This document shows, in pieces, positions 13,701 to 26,458 of a DNA stretch of 64,000 bases; the first letter of the stretch is position 1; every line of letters begins with the position of its first letter. Below the pieces are notes generated by a model. That model was not told where the DNA came from and searched no databases. It was given only the letters and a program-made list of their open reading frames with translations. Location of the stretch: contig JAJUPC010000041.1 in the NCBI GenBank assembly GCA_023614405.1, positions 1,116,001-1,180,000 on the forward strand, written 5' to 3'. Origin of the DNA: Avena insularis. Lineage: Eukaryota > Streptophyta > Magnoliopsida > Poales > Poaceae. The translations under genes and the position numbers were made by a program.

Positions 13701-14723
13701 GGGTGTCTGGGAGGTGGCTATGATCATGGCGAGTGTGCGTGTGCGCAGAGAGAGTGAGGCATGGTCTATGCGAGCCGGTCGGGTGCGGCGCTCTAGCATG
13801 CTCTCGACACAGCGCAGAGACATTGGGTGCGGTTGGTCTTGGGTGGTCCATGGCTTGCCTGTGGCCGTGGGCTAGACAAGGGGTGGTGGTGGACGGTCGC
13901 TTGTCTAGTGCTCGTCGTGGGAGAGGGCGGCATGGTCTCTATCGCTCTCTCCGCGGTCGTCCGGAGATGACCATTTTCGCGCGGCGCTGCACTGGCACAA
14001 CGGCAGAGGGGGTGGCTGTCTATGCAGGTCTAGACACTAGGGGATACAGGGGACTGAAGAGGGAACCAATTGGTTGAGTGATCTGCTCAAACAGTGAAGT
14101 TAGGCTAGAGTTAATTAGTGTCTACAAGGTGTTTGTCTTAATGGCCGCAAGAAATTTAGTTTGAAATTTTTGAATGAATTTTGGTGAGTGTTTGAATCTT
14201 ATGCTTGAGTGTCTATGGTTGCTTGGAGAAGTCAAGTGGAATTGAATTGAGTGGTTTTTGCAAAATTGTGATCTTACCATATGAACTAGATTCAAATTTG
14301 AACTGTCCTTTAAATAAATTTGAAAATAGTTTCTTTGGGTTTGTAAAGTGGGCTTGGGTTCACTTTTACTTGGTATAGCAAGGGGTGAAAAGAACTGGAA
14401 TTGTTTCTATTAGAAATTCTCTTCTAGGAACACTCAAAGTGGCCTAGTGGTTAACTTTGGTCAAAATGACCATTTGATCTTTTTATTCGTATTTGATTTC
14501 TTTTTCTTTGGATTTTGTTTGTAATTGGCCTAGATGATGTAGTATTCATCATTAAACCATTTCTTATCATTTGTAGCAATCAAGCATGGAAAATTCACTC
14601 AATTCTACACTAAGGCAAATCACACATACACTCATATTGGATTTAATAATAAAAGTTTTTGTTAACCCTAAACTTGGGTGATTAGAACTTGATAATCTTG
14701 ATTTATATTTTTGGGGTGTTACA
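10769..14723. mobile_element. Solo LTR (3,955 bp)
   Basis: The segment starts TGTCAACACCC and ends GGGTGTTACA, so it has TG...CA ends with a short imperfect inverted repeat. It is flanked by a perfect 5-bp duplication GTATT (10764-10768 and 14724-14728). No second LTR, primer-binding site or polypurine tract adjoins it, so it is a solo LTR left by recombination between two LTRs. The left part is AT-rich; a GC-rich block lies at about 13,150-14,080 and may hold the promoter and leader. Small frames on both strands in this block (for example 13579-13851) have no recognisable domain. Its end sequences resemble those of the 16117-24761 element, suggesting a related gypsy-like group, but this is inference. 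It interrupts the transposase pseudogene. Confidence 0.85.
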
Positions 14724-14789
14724 GTATTAGGAATAGAAGCGAACCTTAGAAAAATAACAAGCAAACTACAATCATATCGTATACAATTG

Positions 14790-16111
14790 AGAGATGAAGA
14801 TAGCATTGAATTTTACGAAGATGGAAAGTATTCAAGAGGACTTCAATTGCTTTCTTCACATTCGGAGTGAAGCCATTTCTCGGGCTACAATGCGTCTTTT
14901 TGAAGAGTTCGAAGGCATTTTCCTCACTGTTGCACACAACCTCATAGCTACAAGAACCTGTGGCAGCAGGGTACAAGACTTTGCTCCTATTGATCTTGTT
15001 TATTACACAAGTACTCTACCAAGCAGAAACCATACAGTATAAGAGGCAGTTCCAATCAAACAATCCAAACACATGCAGTAATAGTAAAAGAGTAAATGAA
15101 AATTGACATGTTTCCTGGGGCCAGACGAAGTATCAACAAGCTTGCACCATTGCTCGTCGGTCATGTATTTCACTTCATCAGGACATTTCTTTGTAACTTG
15201 GTTCAGAGGGTAGGGATCAAAATACTTCTTCTTCAGAATATGCCATTGATTCCTTGCATGCCTCATAAATTGATTTGTGCAAGCATTCCGCACGTGGGTG
15301 TTATTTGTGTCCATGGCAAACTTTTGCTAAAATAAAACATGGAGCATCAGCATTTGCATGAACAGAGAAATGGGAAGGTAAAGGACAACTAAGTCACAGA
15401 ACATACATAAACTTTGCCTATGAAGTCTGATTGGACATCAACCCTCTTCTTGTACTCTTTCCAGTGGGGTAATATAGGCATGCTAGTCCTTACTGTGACT
15501 GCACACTCACTGGCAAACCTGGTAGCAACACCCGGCTCGTCTGGTCTAGTTCTTCCTGGAAGAACATTAAGTGAAAGCCTCCCTCCTTTGGACAAATTGT
15601 GAAGCCTCTTCCCCATGTTTTCCCCCTCACCACCAGAGCTTGACCAGTATGTGGAACTATATCTTCAGAATTCTGCGTTTCAGCATCTTTAGAACAAGGT
15701 GCTTCAAAGTCTTGAGACATCTGGTAGCCATCATCAGGAATACAATGTGCTGATTTAGTGTTCCATAGTAATATGATGGGATTAAATGGATTATAAGTGA
15801 GCAAGCAGTCGGTTTAATGCATTACCACATTGAGACCAGTCACTGTAGTCTTGCCACGGTACTTCATGACTAGGATCAGATTCCCCATATTCGGTAGCTG
15901 ACTCATCATATTGGGTAGCTGACCCCTGACCCTCAAATTGGGTACTAGAGTCCTCGCCGCCGGCAGGTGAACACAGATGTTGGGTAGCTGACGTGGCGCC
16001 TTGGGTACCTAACCCATCGGTTTTGGACAGTGCATGGTCGCTTCGGCGAGGTGCCCGCAGATAGCTGGGAGGTGGCTTCTGGATTTGGAGTGGTAGCAAG
16101 TCACATTTGCG
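14790..16111 (-). pseudogene. Ptta/En/Spm transposase-family pseudogene, conserved core exons
   Basis: On the minus strand, an N-terminal Ser/Thr/Gln-rich exon (about 16,111-15,830) carries repeated SATQ/STQ pieces and ends at a GTAATG donor. The core follows: exon to 15413 with RGKT, MGKRLHNLSKGGRLSLNV and HWKEYKKRVD; exon 15326-15108 with HVRNACTNQFMRHARNQW, KKKYFD and MTDEQWCKLVD; exon from 15015 with NRSKVLYPAATGSCSYEV and KKGYTP-like NGFTPNVKKAIE. The last two join in frame across a GT-AG intron (15107-15016). This order matches the plant Transposase_24 (Ptta/En/Spm) domain, a DNA-binding accessory protein of CACTA elements. A one-base frameshift near 15,616 separates RGKT from MGKRL, so the gene is dead. 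The upstream exon is cut at 16116 by an LTR element whose other side resumes at 24767. Confidence 0.82.
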
Positions 16112-16116
16112 GGATA

Positions 16117-19100
16117 TGTAACACCCTCATAATCGACCCTATGCAAGTTTTAGCGCTTCCCGCTAAACCCGCATAGAACCGATTCAAAGGTGCCCACCAG
16201 GCACTTTCGTGCGGGTGGAAAACGAAGTAATATCATTACACAATAGTCCTCGATGGAACCCACAAAACAGATATATACAGCAACGACTCCATGAGTCAAG
16301 AATACAATATACAGTCCAAAGATCCAAATCACCTTGAAATCGAGACAGCGTCCGAGTACGGACAAGATGCAGATTGAGCTAAGAGCCCTGAAGAATAACC
16401 GATGGCGTCCATAACCCTGCCCAGGCCAAGCCGGAAGGGTAACCCTGCTAACGACGTCGATCTCAAAACCTGCTTAAACAAAAAGGGGTGCCGACAAAGG
16501 GCAAAGGAAAAAGAGAGAGCGGTCAGTACTGAGGCCAGTACACGGCGAGGCTAGAATTCGGCGGTCCTCGCCTACATAGGTATGGTGGACTGAAGCGGCA
16601 GCGCAGCATGCACTAAACAACCTATAGAGACTCGATATAACTGACGGCTATCAGAGAGGGATAAGAAAGACCTATTCGGAACCAACCTGATGCTACCACC
16701 AAACATACCCATCCTGGTATTTCCCCCCTCGAGACCAAACGAGGAAGTCAACCGTGGAACTCACACAGTTGGCAGTTTTATTCATTCCGTTATAGTTGTG
16801 GCAATTACTAGTCAAATATAGATAGTCATCCTGATATAATAAGCAGTGGGCACTTTTAGTTAACCATTCCATTGTAGTTGCAACACTTACTAGTCAGATA
16901 CAATTAGCATGAGATATCCCAAACCCAGCAGTTGTTGGTACTTTTATTTAGCCATTCCGTTGTAGTGAAGCTGATTACTAGTCATATCGGATACAAGTCA
17001 AATTATAACAGTAAACTTTAGTTATAGTTGTCTATGATCGAGAACTGTGCTCCAAGTCGTCCATAACATGGACACGGCTTTTGAAAAGATTTAACCTCGC
17101 GGTGCACCAAAGTATCCACACGCACTTGACCCTTTTTGCGGATCGCTAACATACACCCATCGGTATGTCGGGGGCCTAAGTCATGACGTTTCCTGCACCA
17201 AAGCAAGTACATGGGGCCACCCACTAAGCTACCATAGCAAGTTGGCGGCTCGACGGACCAGGGTTTGTGTCGATGGTCGTAACGACTGGGAACCGAAAGT
17301 GTGATGGGCTTGTCGATACCGAAAACACTCCGCAATCCTAAACGATCTGGTGCTCCACGCACAATCTTAAATAAAGCGATAAAGCATGGCATAAGTACAA
17401 GATAGTAATAAAGCTCCAAACTACTTTGTGGCCCCAAGACAATACTTTGAAATCGGTATTAATCGATGGGGTGCCACACACCCCACCGTGGTTAGCGCTC
17501 GATCTCTAACAGTGTCAAGAACTCGGGGTCCCACGGACACCGGTGGCCATTAAAATCCAGATATTGTCTATTACCCACCGGTGCCTCTACATTTTCCTAC
17601 TTTCAATTTTAGTTATTAAACAGTAATTAAAGCCATGATCATCTCCAACGTTAAACATACGGCAATACTCCAACAACTGTGGTACTTGACGACACACAAT
17701 AGCACTTGAGCAAGCGACTACGACACGCAAGTCCAACTATCTACCAACAACAGGTAATAGGATGTGTCCAAGGCAATATAAGGCTGCAAGGGATATCACG
17801 GGCACGGAAACTAGAGCATCGCAACACAGATAGCAATAGATCAACAGGAGGGAATAAATACTATAAAAGTAAGATAGGTAGAAAGGGGGAGATGCTTGCC
17901 TGGAAAACATTGCCGACGGTTCATCCGAAGATCGGGTCGACACTCGCATCAACTCAACGGCCTTATCCGCGAAGAACCAAAACACTAAAGGAAACACCGG
18001 ATGCACTATTTAATACAACGGCAGAAGATCGGGCATGATGCATGTATGATGCATGACATGGCAAAGGATGCGATGCAATTAGGCCATATTAAGCGGAACC
18101 GGGGTCCCGACATTTAATTAGGTGGTCTATGTTGTTTAGATACCCGCAATTTAAATGTTGTCTTAACATGGCAAAATATACCACCGGTTCGATGCACAAA
18201 TTTAATTGGGGCCAATATAAGACTTGATTTGCCCGCATATGGATCCCATATTTAATTTAGGTGAATCGTCGAAACACCCCCAAACACCCACAATATGCAT
18301 GCAAAACATGAACATTTTAATGTAACAAGTAAATATCATATATTATAAAATAGGGTCCAAAGAAAGGGGTCACACATCGGTTATCGGCAATCTTGGTTTG
18401 GGGGTTCGATGGGGTTCAGGCTTGGTCTTCGGATCCGCAAGATCGGGGCGTCGAATTCCGGGAAGGAGATCTTGGGGTACCATCCTGATCATCGGTGGCA
18501 AACTTGGGGCTCGACACCGGGGTCTTTAGGGTTCCATGTCGGAGTACTTGGGTTCCAACATTGACGGTTGGCGAAGGACATGAAACGGAGTCGGTTCCAC
18601 GAGTTCCGGGCAGAAGATCTTGTCGTTCTTCACGCGATCCTAGTGTCAAAGCCACATCAGTACACCAACGATCAAATTCGTGGATAACCACTCGTGACCA
18701 AAGACACGATCAACACGCCACTTCCCACTGCCAAAAACTGCAACACAATCTATACCTGAACCAAAAGGTGCCCCTGGTACTGTGGAGGGGTGTTGCTGTC
18801 GAGGGGAGGAGGACAGAGGCCGGCGATGGCCGAAGGAGCTTGGGCGTCGGGCTCCTGGCGGCGGAGCACGAGCGGGCGGCCAAAGGCAAGGTCGGAAAGG
18901 CCGGAGGCGGTGCTCGCGCGGGAGGGGGGCGGTGGTCCGGCGAGCTTGTTGGCGTCGAAGGGCGGCCGGATGCGCGGCAGGCGACGCGGGGGGGAAGGCG
19001 AGGTACTGGCGGCGGGCACGACGAGGACGGCGGCGAGGCCGGGCCAGAGCGGATGAAGGGCGGCGCGGGCACCTGACGAGGTTGGCGGGGAAGGCTCGGC

Positions 19101-20091
19101 GAGGCGCACCAGCGGGAGGTGTACCACGCCCTAGCGGCCAGAGGAGACGCGGGAGGGCCGGCGAGCGGCCGAGGCCCGCGACGGCGCGGCCGGAGCGGAG
19201 GGGACAGACATGGCTGGCTCGGGAGCACGGAGACACGGACGACGGCCGACGATGAGGGCGACCGGTGGCGCGGCGGTTGGCCGAAGAGGCGGAGAGGAGG
19301 ACCCCGAGGCGGCGGCGCGGGGCTCTGCGTGAGGGGAGGGAGGCGACGGGGAAAGAGGGAGCAGGGACGGGGAAGGAGAGACGGCAGCGGTGGGCGCCAG
19401 GAAGGAGGCGGGGTCGGTCGGTGGTGGGGATTTGCGTCGAGGACGGGGAGGCCAGGAGCGGGTCGCGTCGTGGTGGTGGGGCCGCGCGGGGAACAGGGCA
19501 GGTGGAGGTGGGGAGTTTGGGTGGGCGGCAGGTGGGGCTGCGCCAGACGGCGCTGGAGATGAGGAAAAGTTGGCTGGCTGGCGGGGGAGGCCGGCGGTGT
19601 GGGTGTGTGTGGTGTGTGTGTGGTGTGTTGGGTGAGGTGGAGGGAAAAAGGGTGGGGTTGGTGAGGTGTCGACATGGGATTGGAGGGGGTGAGGTGGAGG
19701 GCTGGGTAGGATTAGAGTGGGTAGAATATATGGTGGAATAGGTTTTGGGAAAACTGGTTTTTGTACTGGGGATGGCCGACTGGGTCGGATCAACCCGGTA
19801 CGGCTGTCCCCTAAAAAATAAACTAAATATTTTATTATTTAAAACGGGGCTTTTGAAAACCGTTGGTAGACAAAGCAAAATACATCCGGAGACCCAGGTT
19901 TTGATTTGAATTAAAGACGGGGAATTTAGAAAACAATAAAAGACTTTTCGAAAATAGTTTAGACAAAAACCATGCATGATGATGACGATGCTCAAATGCA
20001 ATGTGGCATGATGATATGAGCATGCGTTCATGATGATGCAATGCACAAAAACAACGCGATTTTCTAGTAGTGGTTTTTGCGGGGCGCCATA
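16117..20091 (-). repeat. 3' LTR of the minus-strand LTR element
   Basis: This copy is 3,975 bp. Its first base in element orientation is at 20091, where the terminal TGTGGCGCC has become TATGGCGCC, a single transition. A GC-rich block (about 18,780-19,640) creates long Pro/Arg/Ala-rich frames on both strands, including a 487-codon minus-strand frame at 18646-20109; these are not conserved in length in the other LTR and are not called as genes. A purine-pyrimidine block of TGTG repeats lies near 19,600-19,630. Confidence 0.88.
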
Positions 20092-20878
20092 ATTCGACAC
20101 CACTAACAATGGATCTCGCCCTCGAGATCCGCCTCATGGTACCGGGAAGAAGGGCGGCGATCTGAATCTTCTCGCATCGTGTAGATCCTCGCGACACCAC
20201 TAACAAGAGGTTGTTGTCCGTGATCGTCGAGAGAACACTCCGGGAAACAAAGGCGAAGGTAGAGGTATCAACAAATCAATCCACCTCTAACTTCGATGGA
20301 AAGAGAGAACCGATGCATTCTCATCCACTTCAATGTACACAAGCGAATAGAGTGAGTAGTCGGCATGGGGGCCAATCCATCACGCACCCAAACTATTACT
20401 CTGCACAATCAGTAGAAAAGCGTGCAACCATTCTCGAATCGATCAAGATCTCGACAATCGAGGTTCGAAACAAGGAGTGAGGCGCATCAGATCGGATCTG
20501 GCGTAGATGATGTCGCTGCGTTGAAAACACCTAAGGCACGAGAAGGAACAAAGAGAAGTCCACCAGACGAAGGATTCCTCGGATAGCATGAAGACCAGAT
20601 GTAGCAACACCGTTACCAAAGGAGGAAGCGAAACCCTGAAGGTACGATGGAACCCAACCACGAGAAATCCTGGACTCGAAGAGAGAGAAGAGAGCGGATT
20701 CAAAACACGCAGAGGTGAGAGGAGAGCAGCAGAGGGGTAAGAAGTAAAATTAGACCTAATCAGAACTATCCAACCGATTTTGCAAAAATAGTTTTGACAC
20801 TCTACTTCGGTCGTTAGCTAGGTTATCCTACAGGCTGGACTTGTGGGGTATCGCAACTGCTGAGCTCTGATACCACTC
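20092..20878 (-). other. Non-coding interior of the LTR element
   Basis: Only 787 bp separate the LTRs. Frames of 89 codons (20211-20480, plus) and 86 codons (20443-20703, minus) show no gag, protease, reverse transcriptase or integrase motif. A purine-rich stretch lies around 20,670-20,745, but no convincing polypurine tract is visible next to the 3' LTR (20092 onward). Confidence 0.75.
20864..20875 (-). other. Primer-binding site (initiator Met tRNA type)
   Basis: The complementary strand reads TGGTATCAGAGC, matching the 3' end of plant initiator methionine tRNA. It starts three bases after the LTR ends (TTACA, then GAG). It fixes the orientation of the element as minus. Confidence 0.88.
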
Positions 20879-23800
20879 TGTAACACCCTCAGAATCGACC
20901 CTATGCAAGTTTTAGCGCTTCCCGCTAAACCCGCATAGAACCGATTCAAAGGTGCCCACCAGGCACTTTCGTGCGGGTGGAAAAGGAAGTAATATCATTA
21001 CACAATAGTCCTCAATGGAACCCACAAAACAGATATATACAGCAACGACTCCATGAGTCAAGAATACAATATACAGTCCAAAGATCCAAATCACCTTGAA
21101 ATCGAGACAGCATCCGAGTACGGACAAGATGCAAATTGAGCTAAGAGCCCTGAAGAATAACCGATGACGTCCATAACCCTGCCCAGGCCTAGCCGGAAGG
21201 GTAACCCTGCTAACGACGTCGATCTCAAAACCTGCTTAAACAAAAAGGGGTGCCGACAAAGGGCAAAGGAAAAAGAGAGAGCGGTTAGTACTGAGGCCAG
21301 TACACGGCGAGGCTAGAATTTGGCGGTCCTCGCCTACATAGGTATGGTGGACTGAAGCGGCAGCGCAGCATGCACTAAACAACCTTTAGAGACTCGATAT
21401 AACTGACGGCTATCAGAAAGGGATAAGAAAGACCTATTCGGAACCAACCTGATGCTACCACCAAACATACCCATCCTGGTATTTCCCCCCTTGAGAACAA
21501 ACGAGGAAGTCAACCGCGGAACTCACACAGTTGGCAGTTTTATTCATTCCGTTATAGTTGCGGCAATTACTAGTCAAATATAGATAGTCATCCTGATATA
21601 ATAAGCAGTGGGCACTTTTAGTTAACCATTCCATTGTAGTTGCAACACTTACTAGTCAGATACAATTAGCATGAGATATCCCAAACCCAGCAGTTGTTGG
21701 TACTTTTATTTAGCCATTCCGTTGTAGTGAAGCTGACTACTAGTCATATCGGATACAAGTCAAATTATAACAGTAAACTTTAGTTATAGTTGTCTATGAT
21801 CGAGAACTATGCTCCAAGTCGTCCATAACCATGACACGGCTTTGAAAGATTTAACCTCTGGGTGCACCAAAGTATCCACACGCACTTGACCCTTTTTGCC
21901 GCATCAGTTAACATACACCCATCGGTATGTCGGCGGGCCTAAGTCATGACGCTTCCACCCAAAGCAAGTACATGGGGCCACCCCACTAAGCTACCGCAAC
22001 GAAGTTGGCGGCTCGAACAGACCTGTGGTTTGCGCTGGTCAGTAAACGACCGGGAACCCGAAAGTGTGACTGGCTTGTCGATACCGAAAACACTCCGCAA
22101 TCCTAACAAGATAGTGCTCCACGCACAATCTTAAATAAAGCAGTAAAGCATGGCATAAGTACAAGATAGTAATAAAGCTCCAAACTACTTTGTGGCCCCC
22201 AGTACAATACTTTGAAATCCGGTACTAATCGATGGGGGTGCCCACACACCCCACCTGTGGTTAGCACGCTCGATCTCGGAACAGGTGTCAAGAACTCGGG
22301 TCCCACGGACACCAAAGGAGCGGTTAAAATCCAAATATTGTCTATTACCCACCGGTGCCTCTGCATTTTCCTACTTTCAATTTTAGTTATTAAACAGTAA
22401 TTAAAGCCATGATCATCTCCAACGTTAAACATACGGCAATACTCCAACAACTGTGGTACTTGACGACACACAACAGCACTTGAGCAAGCGACTACGACAC
22501 GCAAGTCCAACTATCTACCAACAACAGGTAATAGGATGTGTCCAAGGCAATATAGGCAAGGGATATCACGGGCACGGAAACTAGAGCAGCGCAACACAGA
22601 TAGCAATAGATCAACAGGAGGGAATAAATACTATAAAAGTAAGATAGGTAGAAAGGGGGAGATGCTCGCCTGGAAAACATTGCCGACGGTTCATCCGAAG
22701 ATTGGGTCGACACTCGCATCAACTCAACGGCCTTATCCGCGAAGAACCAAAACACTAAAGGAAACACCGGATGCACTATTTAATACAACGGCAGAAGATC
22801 GGGCATGATGCATGACATGGCAAAGGATGCGATGCAATTAGGCCATATTAAGCGGAACCGGGGTCCCGACATTTAATTAGGTGGTCTATGTTGTTTAGAT
22901 ACCCGCAATTTAAATGTTGTCTTAACATGGCAAAATATACCACCGGTTCGATGCACAAATTTAATTGGGGCCAATATAAGACTTGATTTGCCCGCATATG
23001 GATCCCATATTTAATTTAGGTGAATCGTCGAAACACCCACAATATGCATGAAAAACATGAACATTTTAATGTAACAAGTAAATATCATATATTATAAAAT
23101 AGGGTCCAAAGAAAGGGGTCACACATCGGTTATCGGCGATCTTGGTTTGGGGGTTCGATGGGGTTCAGGCTTGGTCTTCGGATCCGCAGGATCGGGGCGT
23201 CAAATTCCGGGAAGGAGATCTTGGGGTACCATCCTGATTATCGGTGGCAAACTTGGGGCTCGACACCGGGGTCTTTAGGGTTCCATGTCGGAGTACTTGG
23301 GTTCCAACTTTGACGGTTGGCAAAGGACATGAAACGGAGTCGGTTCCATAAGTTCCGGGCAGAAGATCTTGTCGTTCTTCACGCGATCCTAGTGTCAAAG
23401 CCACATCAGTACACCAACGATCAAATTCATGGATAACCACTCGTGACCAAAGACACGATCAACACGCCACTTCCCACTGCCAAAAACTGCAACACAATCT
23501 ATAGCTGCACCAAAAGGTGCCCCTGGTACTGTGGAGGGGTGTTGCTGTCGAGGGGGAGGAGGCAGGCCGACGAGCCGCGGGGCGAGCTTGGCGTCGGAGT
23601 TTCCTCCAGCGCGAGCAGCGGGCAGCCAAAGGCAAGGTCGGAAAGGCCGGAGGCGGTGCTCGCGCGGGAGGGGGGCGGTGGTCCGGCGAGCTTGTTGGCA
23701 TCGAAGGGCGGCCGGATGCGCGGCAGGCAACGCGGGGGGGGAAGGCGAGGTACTGGCGACGGGCACGACGAGGACGGCGGCGAGGCCGGGCCGGAGCGGA

Positions 23801-24761
23801 TGAAGGGCGGCGCGGGCACCTGACGAGGTTGGCGGGGAAGGATCGGCGAGGCGCGCCAGCGGGAGGTGGACCACGCCCTAGCGGCCAGAGGAGACGCGGA
23901 GGGCAGCAGCGGCCGAGGCCTGACGGCGCGGCCGAGCGGAGGGGAGGGCGAGATTGCCGGGCTCAAGGGGAGCGGAGACACGGACGACTGACGAGACGGC
24001 GATGAGGGCGACCGGTGGCGCGGTTGGTCAAGAGGCGGAGAGAGGACCCAGTGGCGCGAGACGGGAAGGAGAGACTAGAGAGGCCAGGGAGGCGGGCGGT
24101 GTCGTGGTGGTGGGGCAGCTGAGGCAGGAGGGCAGGTGGAGGTGGGGAGTGTGGGGGGGCGGCAGGTGGGGCTTGGCCGCTGGGCTGGGCTGCCTTGGTC
24201 TTGTGTCTGTGGCCATGGGAGGCGGGAAAAGTTGGCCAGGCTGGCCAGGGGGAGGGGCGGCCGGCTGTGTGGGTGTGAGTGGTGTGTGTGTGGTGTGTTG
24301 GGTGAGGTGGAGGGAAAAAGGGTGGGGTTGGTGAGGTGTCGACATGGGATTGGAGGGGGTGAGGTGGAGGGCTGGGTAGGATTAGAGTGGGTAGAATATA
24401 TGGTGGAATAGGTTTTGGGAAAACTGGTTTTTGTACTGGGGATGGCCGACTGGGTCGGATCGGCCCGGTACGGCTGTCCCCTAAAAAATAAACTAAATAT
24501 TTTATTATTTAAAACGGGGCTTTTGAAAACCGTTGGTAGACAAAGCAAAATACATCCGGAGACCCAGGTTTTGATTTGAATTAAAGACGGGGAATTTAGA
24601 AAACAATAAAAGACTTTTCGAAAATAGTTTAGACAAAAACCATGCATGATGATGACGATGCTCAAATGCAATGTGGCATGATGATATGAGCATGCGGTCA
24701 TGATGATGCAATGCACAAAAACAACGCGATTTTCTAGTAGTGGTTTTTGCGGGGCGCCACA
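20879..24761 (-). repeat. 5' LTR of the minus-strand LTR element
   Basis: This copy is 3,883 bp, about 90 bp shorter than its partner. Long parts are almost identical to 16117-20091, but two blocks differ strongly: 21,830-22,330, with many one-base insertions and deletions, and the GC-rich block 23,550-24,230, with several small deletions. It keeps intact TG...CA ends. Confidence 0.88.
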
Positions 24762-24766
24762 GGATA

Positions 24767-26458
24767 CCCATGGGCAGAAGGATGTAGACTTCGTCACTTA
24801 GGAAGGTAGCTTCTTGATTTGTGGAGGTGGCAGGTTGGCTTTGGGAGGTGCCAGAGGATGGCAGGATGTGGGTTGGGTTTCCACACCTTTGGTAAGTGGC
24901 TGCTGGCTTTGGGGAGGTGGCTGCTGGCTTTGGGGATGTGGCTGCTGGCTTTGAGGGGATGGCTGCTGGCTTTGGGGGTGGCTGCTGGCTTTGGGGGGTG
25001 GATGCTAGCTTTGGGGGGTGGCTGGCTTTGGGGAGGTGCCGTACGGCATACCAGCGGGTCGGAGGGAGTGGGCAAGTCACCTTGGGCAGAGTGTTGCCCA
25101 GGTTGGACAGCTCCCAGCTTGCCTTGGGTAGCTGGTTGCTTGCCTTGGGTTGCTGCCTTCTTAGCTTGGGTGGGTGGTAGATTGACGGCAACTAGCTTCT
25201 CGCCTTGGTGGGCATCAGGAACTACAACTTTAGCCACTTGGCCGACATTAGGAACTGTAGCTTTAGCCACTTGGTCGGCATTAGAAAAACTGCAGCTTTA
25301 GCCAGTTGGCCAGCATTAGGAACTGCAGCTTTGGCCACTTGGCCGGCATCGGGAACTGAAGGTTTATCTACTTGCCGGGCATCGGGGAGTGCAGATTTGG
25401 CCACTAGGTTGGCATCAGGAACTGCATCATCCGTGACCAGCAGGGGAAAATGAAGTGCAGCTCTAGCCACCTCCAGGGAATTAGGAAGTGTGGCTTTGGC
25501 AGTTTGCCTGGCATCAGGAAGTTCGGCTTTGGTCGTTTGCCGGGCATTAGGTAGTTCGGCTTTGGCAATCTTCTATGTTGCACTCCGAGTTTCTTGTGAA
25601 TGGGTCACAGGACTTGCCGGTTTTGGTGTCCGCCGTGTGAAACCTGGAGGTGGAAGTCCTTCTTTTAGCGGAATCCCCTTGGACCTCGTGTGTCTCTCAT
25701 TTTCTGTGTTTGGAGATAGTACTGAAGCCACAACGCGCTTGCGAGATGATCCACCACCAGGAGCCATCCTTTTCCTAGGAGTTGTCTTCTTGAATTTTCT
25801 CGTCTTAAGCTACACATTTTACATGTAACAGTCAATTGGGGAAAATAAAGAGGAACAAAACATAAGGCAAAACGAGTAAGCAAACAATTTCACACAAGAT
25901 GATTCGGCGGCACCTTAATTGTGGAGAAATCATGACTGCACCTTAATTCCACACAAGATGGTGAGCTAGCAGGTAAGGGGACTACCTGCAGCCCAGTCTC
26001 CTCGGTGACTAGTGTTTCATCACCTGATATGTCACCTTCACTGATACCCCCCCCCTCGGGATCATACCGAGGTCCAGAGGGATCACTGTTGCTCTTTTTA
26101 GGGGAGAATACAGTTGGGTATGTTGCTACGAACCTAGTACCAAGTCGTTCAATCCATGGACTCTTTCTAATGATGGTTTTCATCCAACTTTCTTCCATCG
26201 GTAGTATTTGTGGTTCTAACAAGAATAAAGAATTCCAATTAATCTAGAAATATAAAACTGGGTGTGATACCAACCTATGTTTTATAGTACTCATCATTTA
26301 ACAGGTCGCCATGAGCAACTTAAACAAAAAGATCGTAGGCTGCCAAACTAATGCAACACACGGGATATTATAACCTGGTCTACAGCCTTCCTTTTTGCTA
26401 GGGGTCTGTGGGGGTGGAGGTACACTTGGCGATCCAACAACATATGCGAAGAACCTAA
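24767..26458 (-). pseudogene. Transposase-family pseudogene, low-complexity N-terminal exons
   Basis: These minus-strand exons precede the Transposase_24 core in the same broken gene. From upstream to downstream they encode: a Pro-rich piece with VGSPSVPPPPQTPSKKEG (about 26,455-26,380); an acidic piece with EGDISGDETLVTEETGLQ ending at a GT donor (near 26,000); a basic piece LKTRKFKKTTPRKR then SSRKRVV after a TAG acceptor (about 25,820-25,573), which looks like a nuclear localisation signal; tandem 12-residue repeats of the type AKAELPDARQT (25,570-25,210); and repeats of about 8-10 residues around LPKASSH (24,960-24,830). A TAG stop lies just before the 12-residue repeats and a frameshift near 25,285 breaks them, so the gene is dead. 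The LTR element at 16117-24761 cuts it from the core. Confidence 0.6.

Larger units (their letters stand above)
16117..24761 (-). mobile_element. Non-autonomous LTR retrotransposon with 3.9-kb LTRs and tiny interior
   Basis: Two long direct repeats (16117-20091 and 20879-24761) flank a 787-bp interior. The element lies on the minus strand: a TGGTATCAGAGC primer-binding site sits three bases inside the right-hand LTR, so that LTR is the 5' one. Read in element orientation the LTR begins TGTGGCGCCCCGC and ends GGGTGTTACA. The target duplication GGATA is perfect (16112-16116 and 24762-24766). The interior has no gag or pol, so the element resembles large retrotransposon derivatives (LARD) that borrow proteins from relatives. 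The end GGGTGTTACA and the Met-type primer site suggest a gypsy-like origin; I cannot name the family. It interrupts the transposase pseudogene of the host CACTA. Confidence 0.9.

Noticed and set aside
18646..20109. 487-codon Pro/Arg-rich minus-strand frame, and the 321-codon frame within it
   Set aside because: They lie in a GC-rich LTR block, and the matching frame in the other LTR is broken and of different length. No known domain.
24075..24797. 240-codon minus-strand frame
   Set aside because: It is the LTR counterpart of the frame above and runs from LTR into flanking CACTA sequence, so it cannot be a natural gene.
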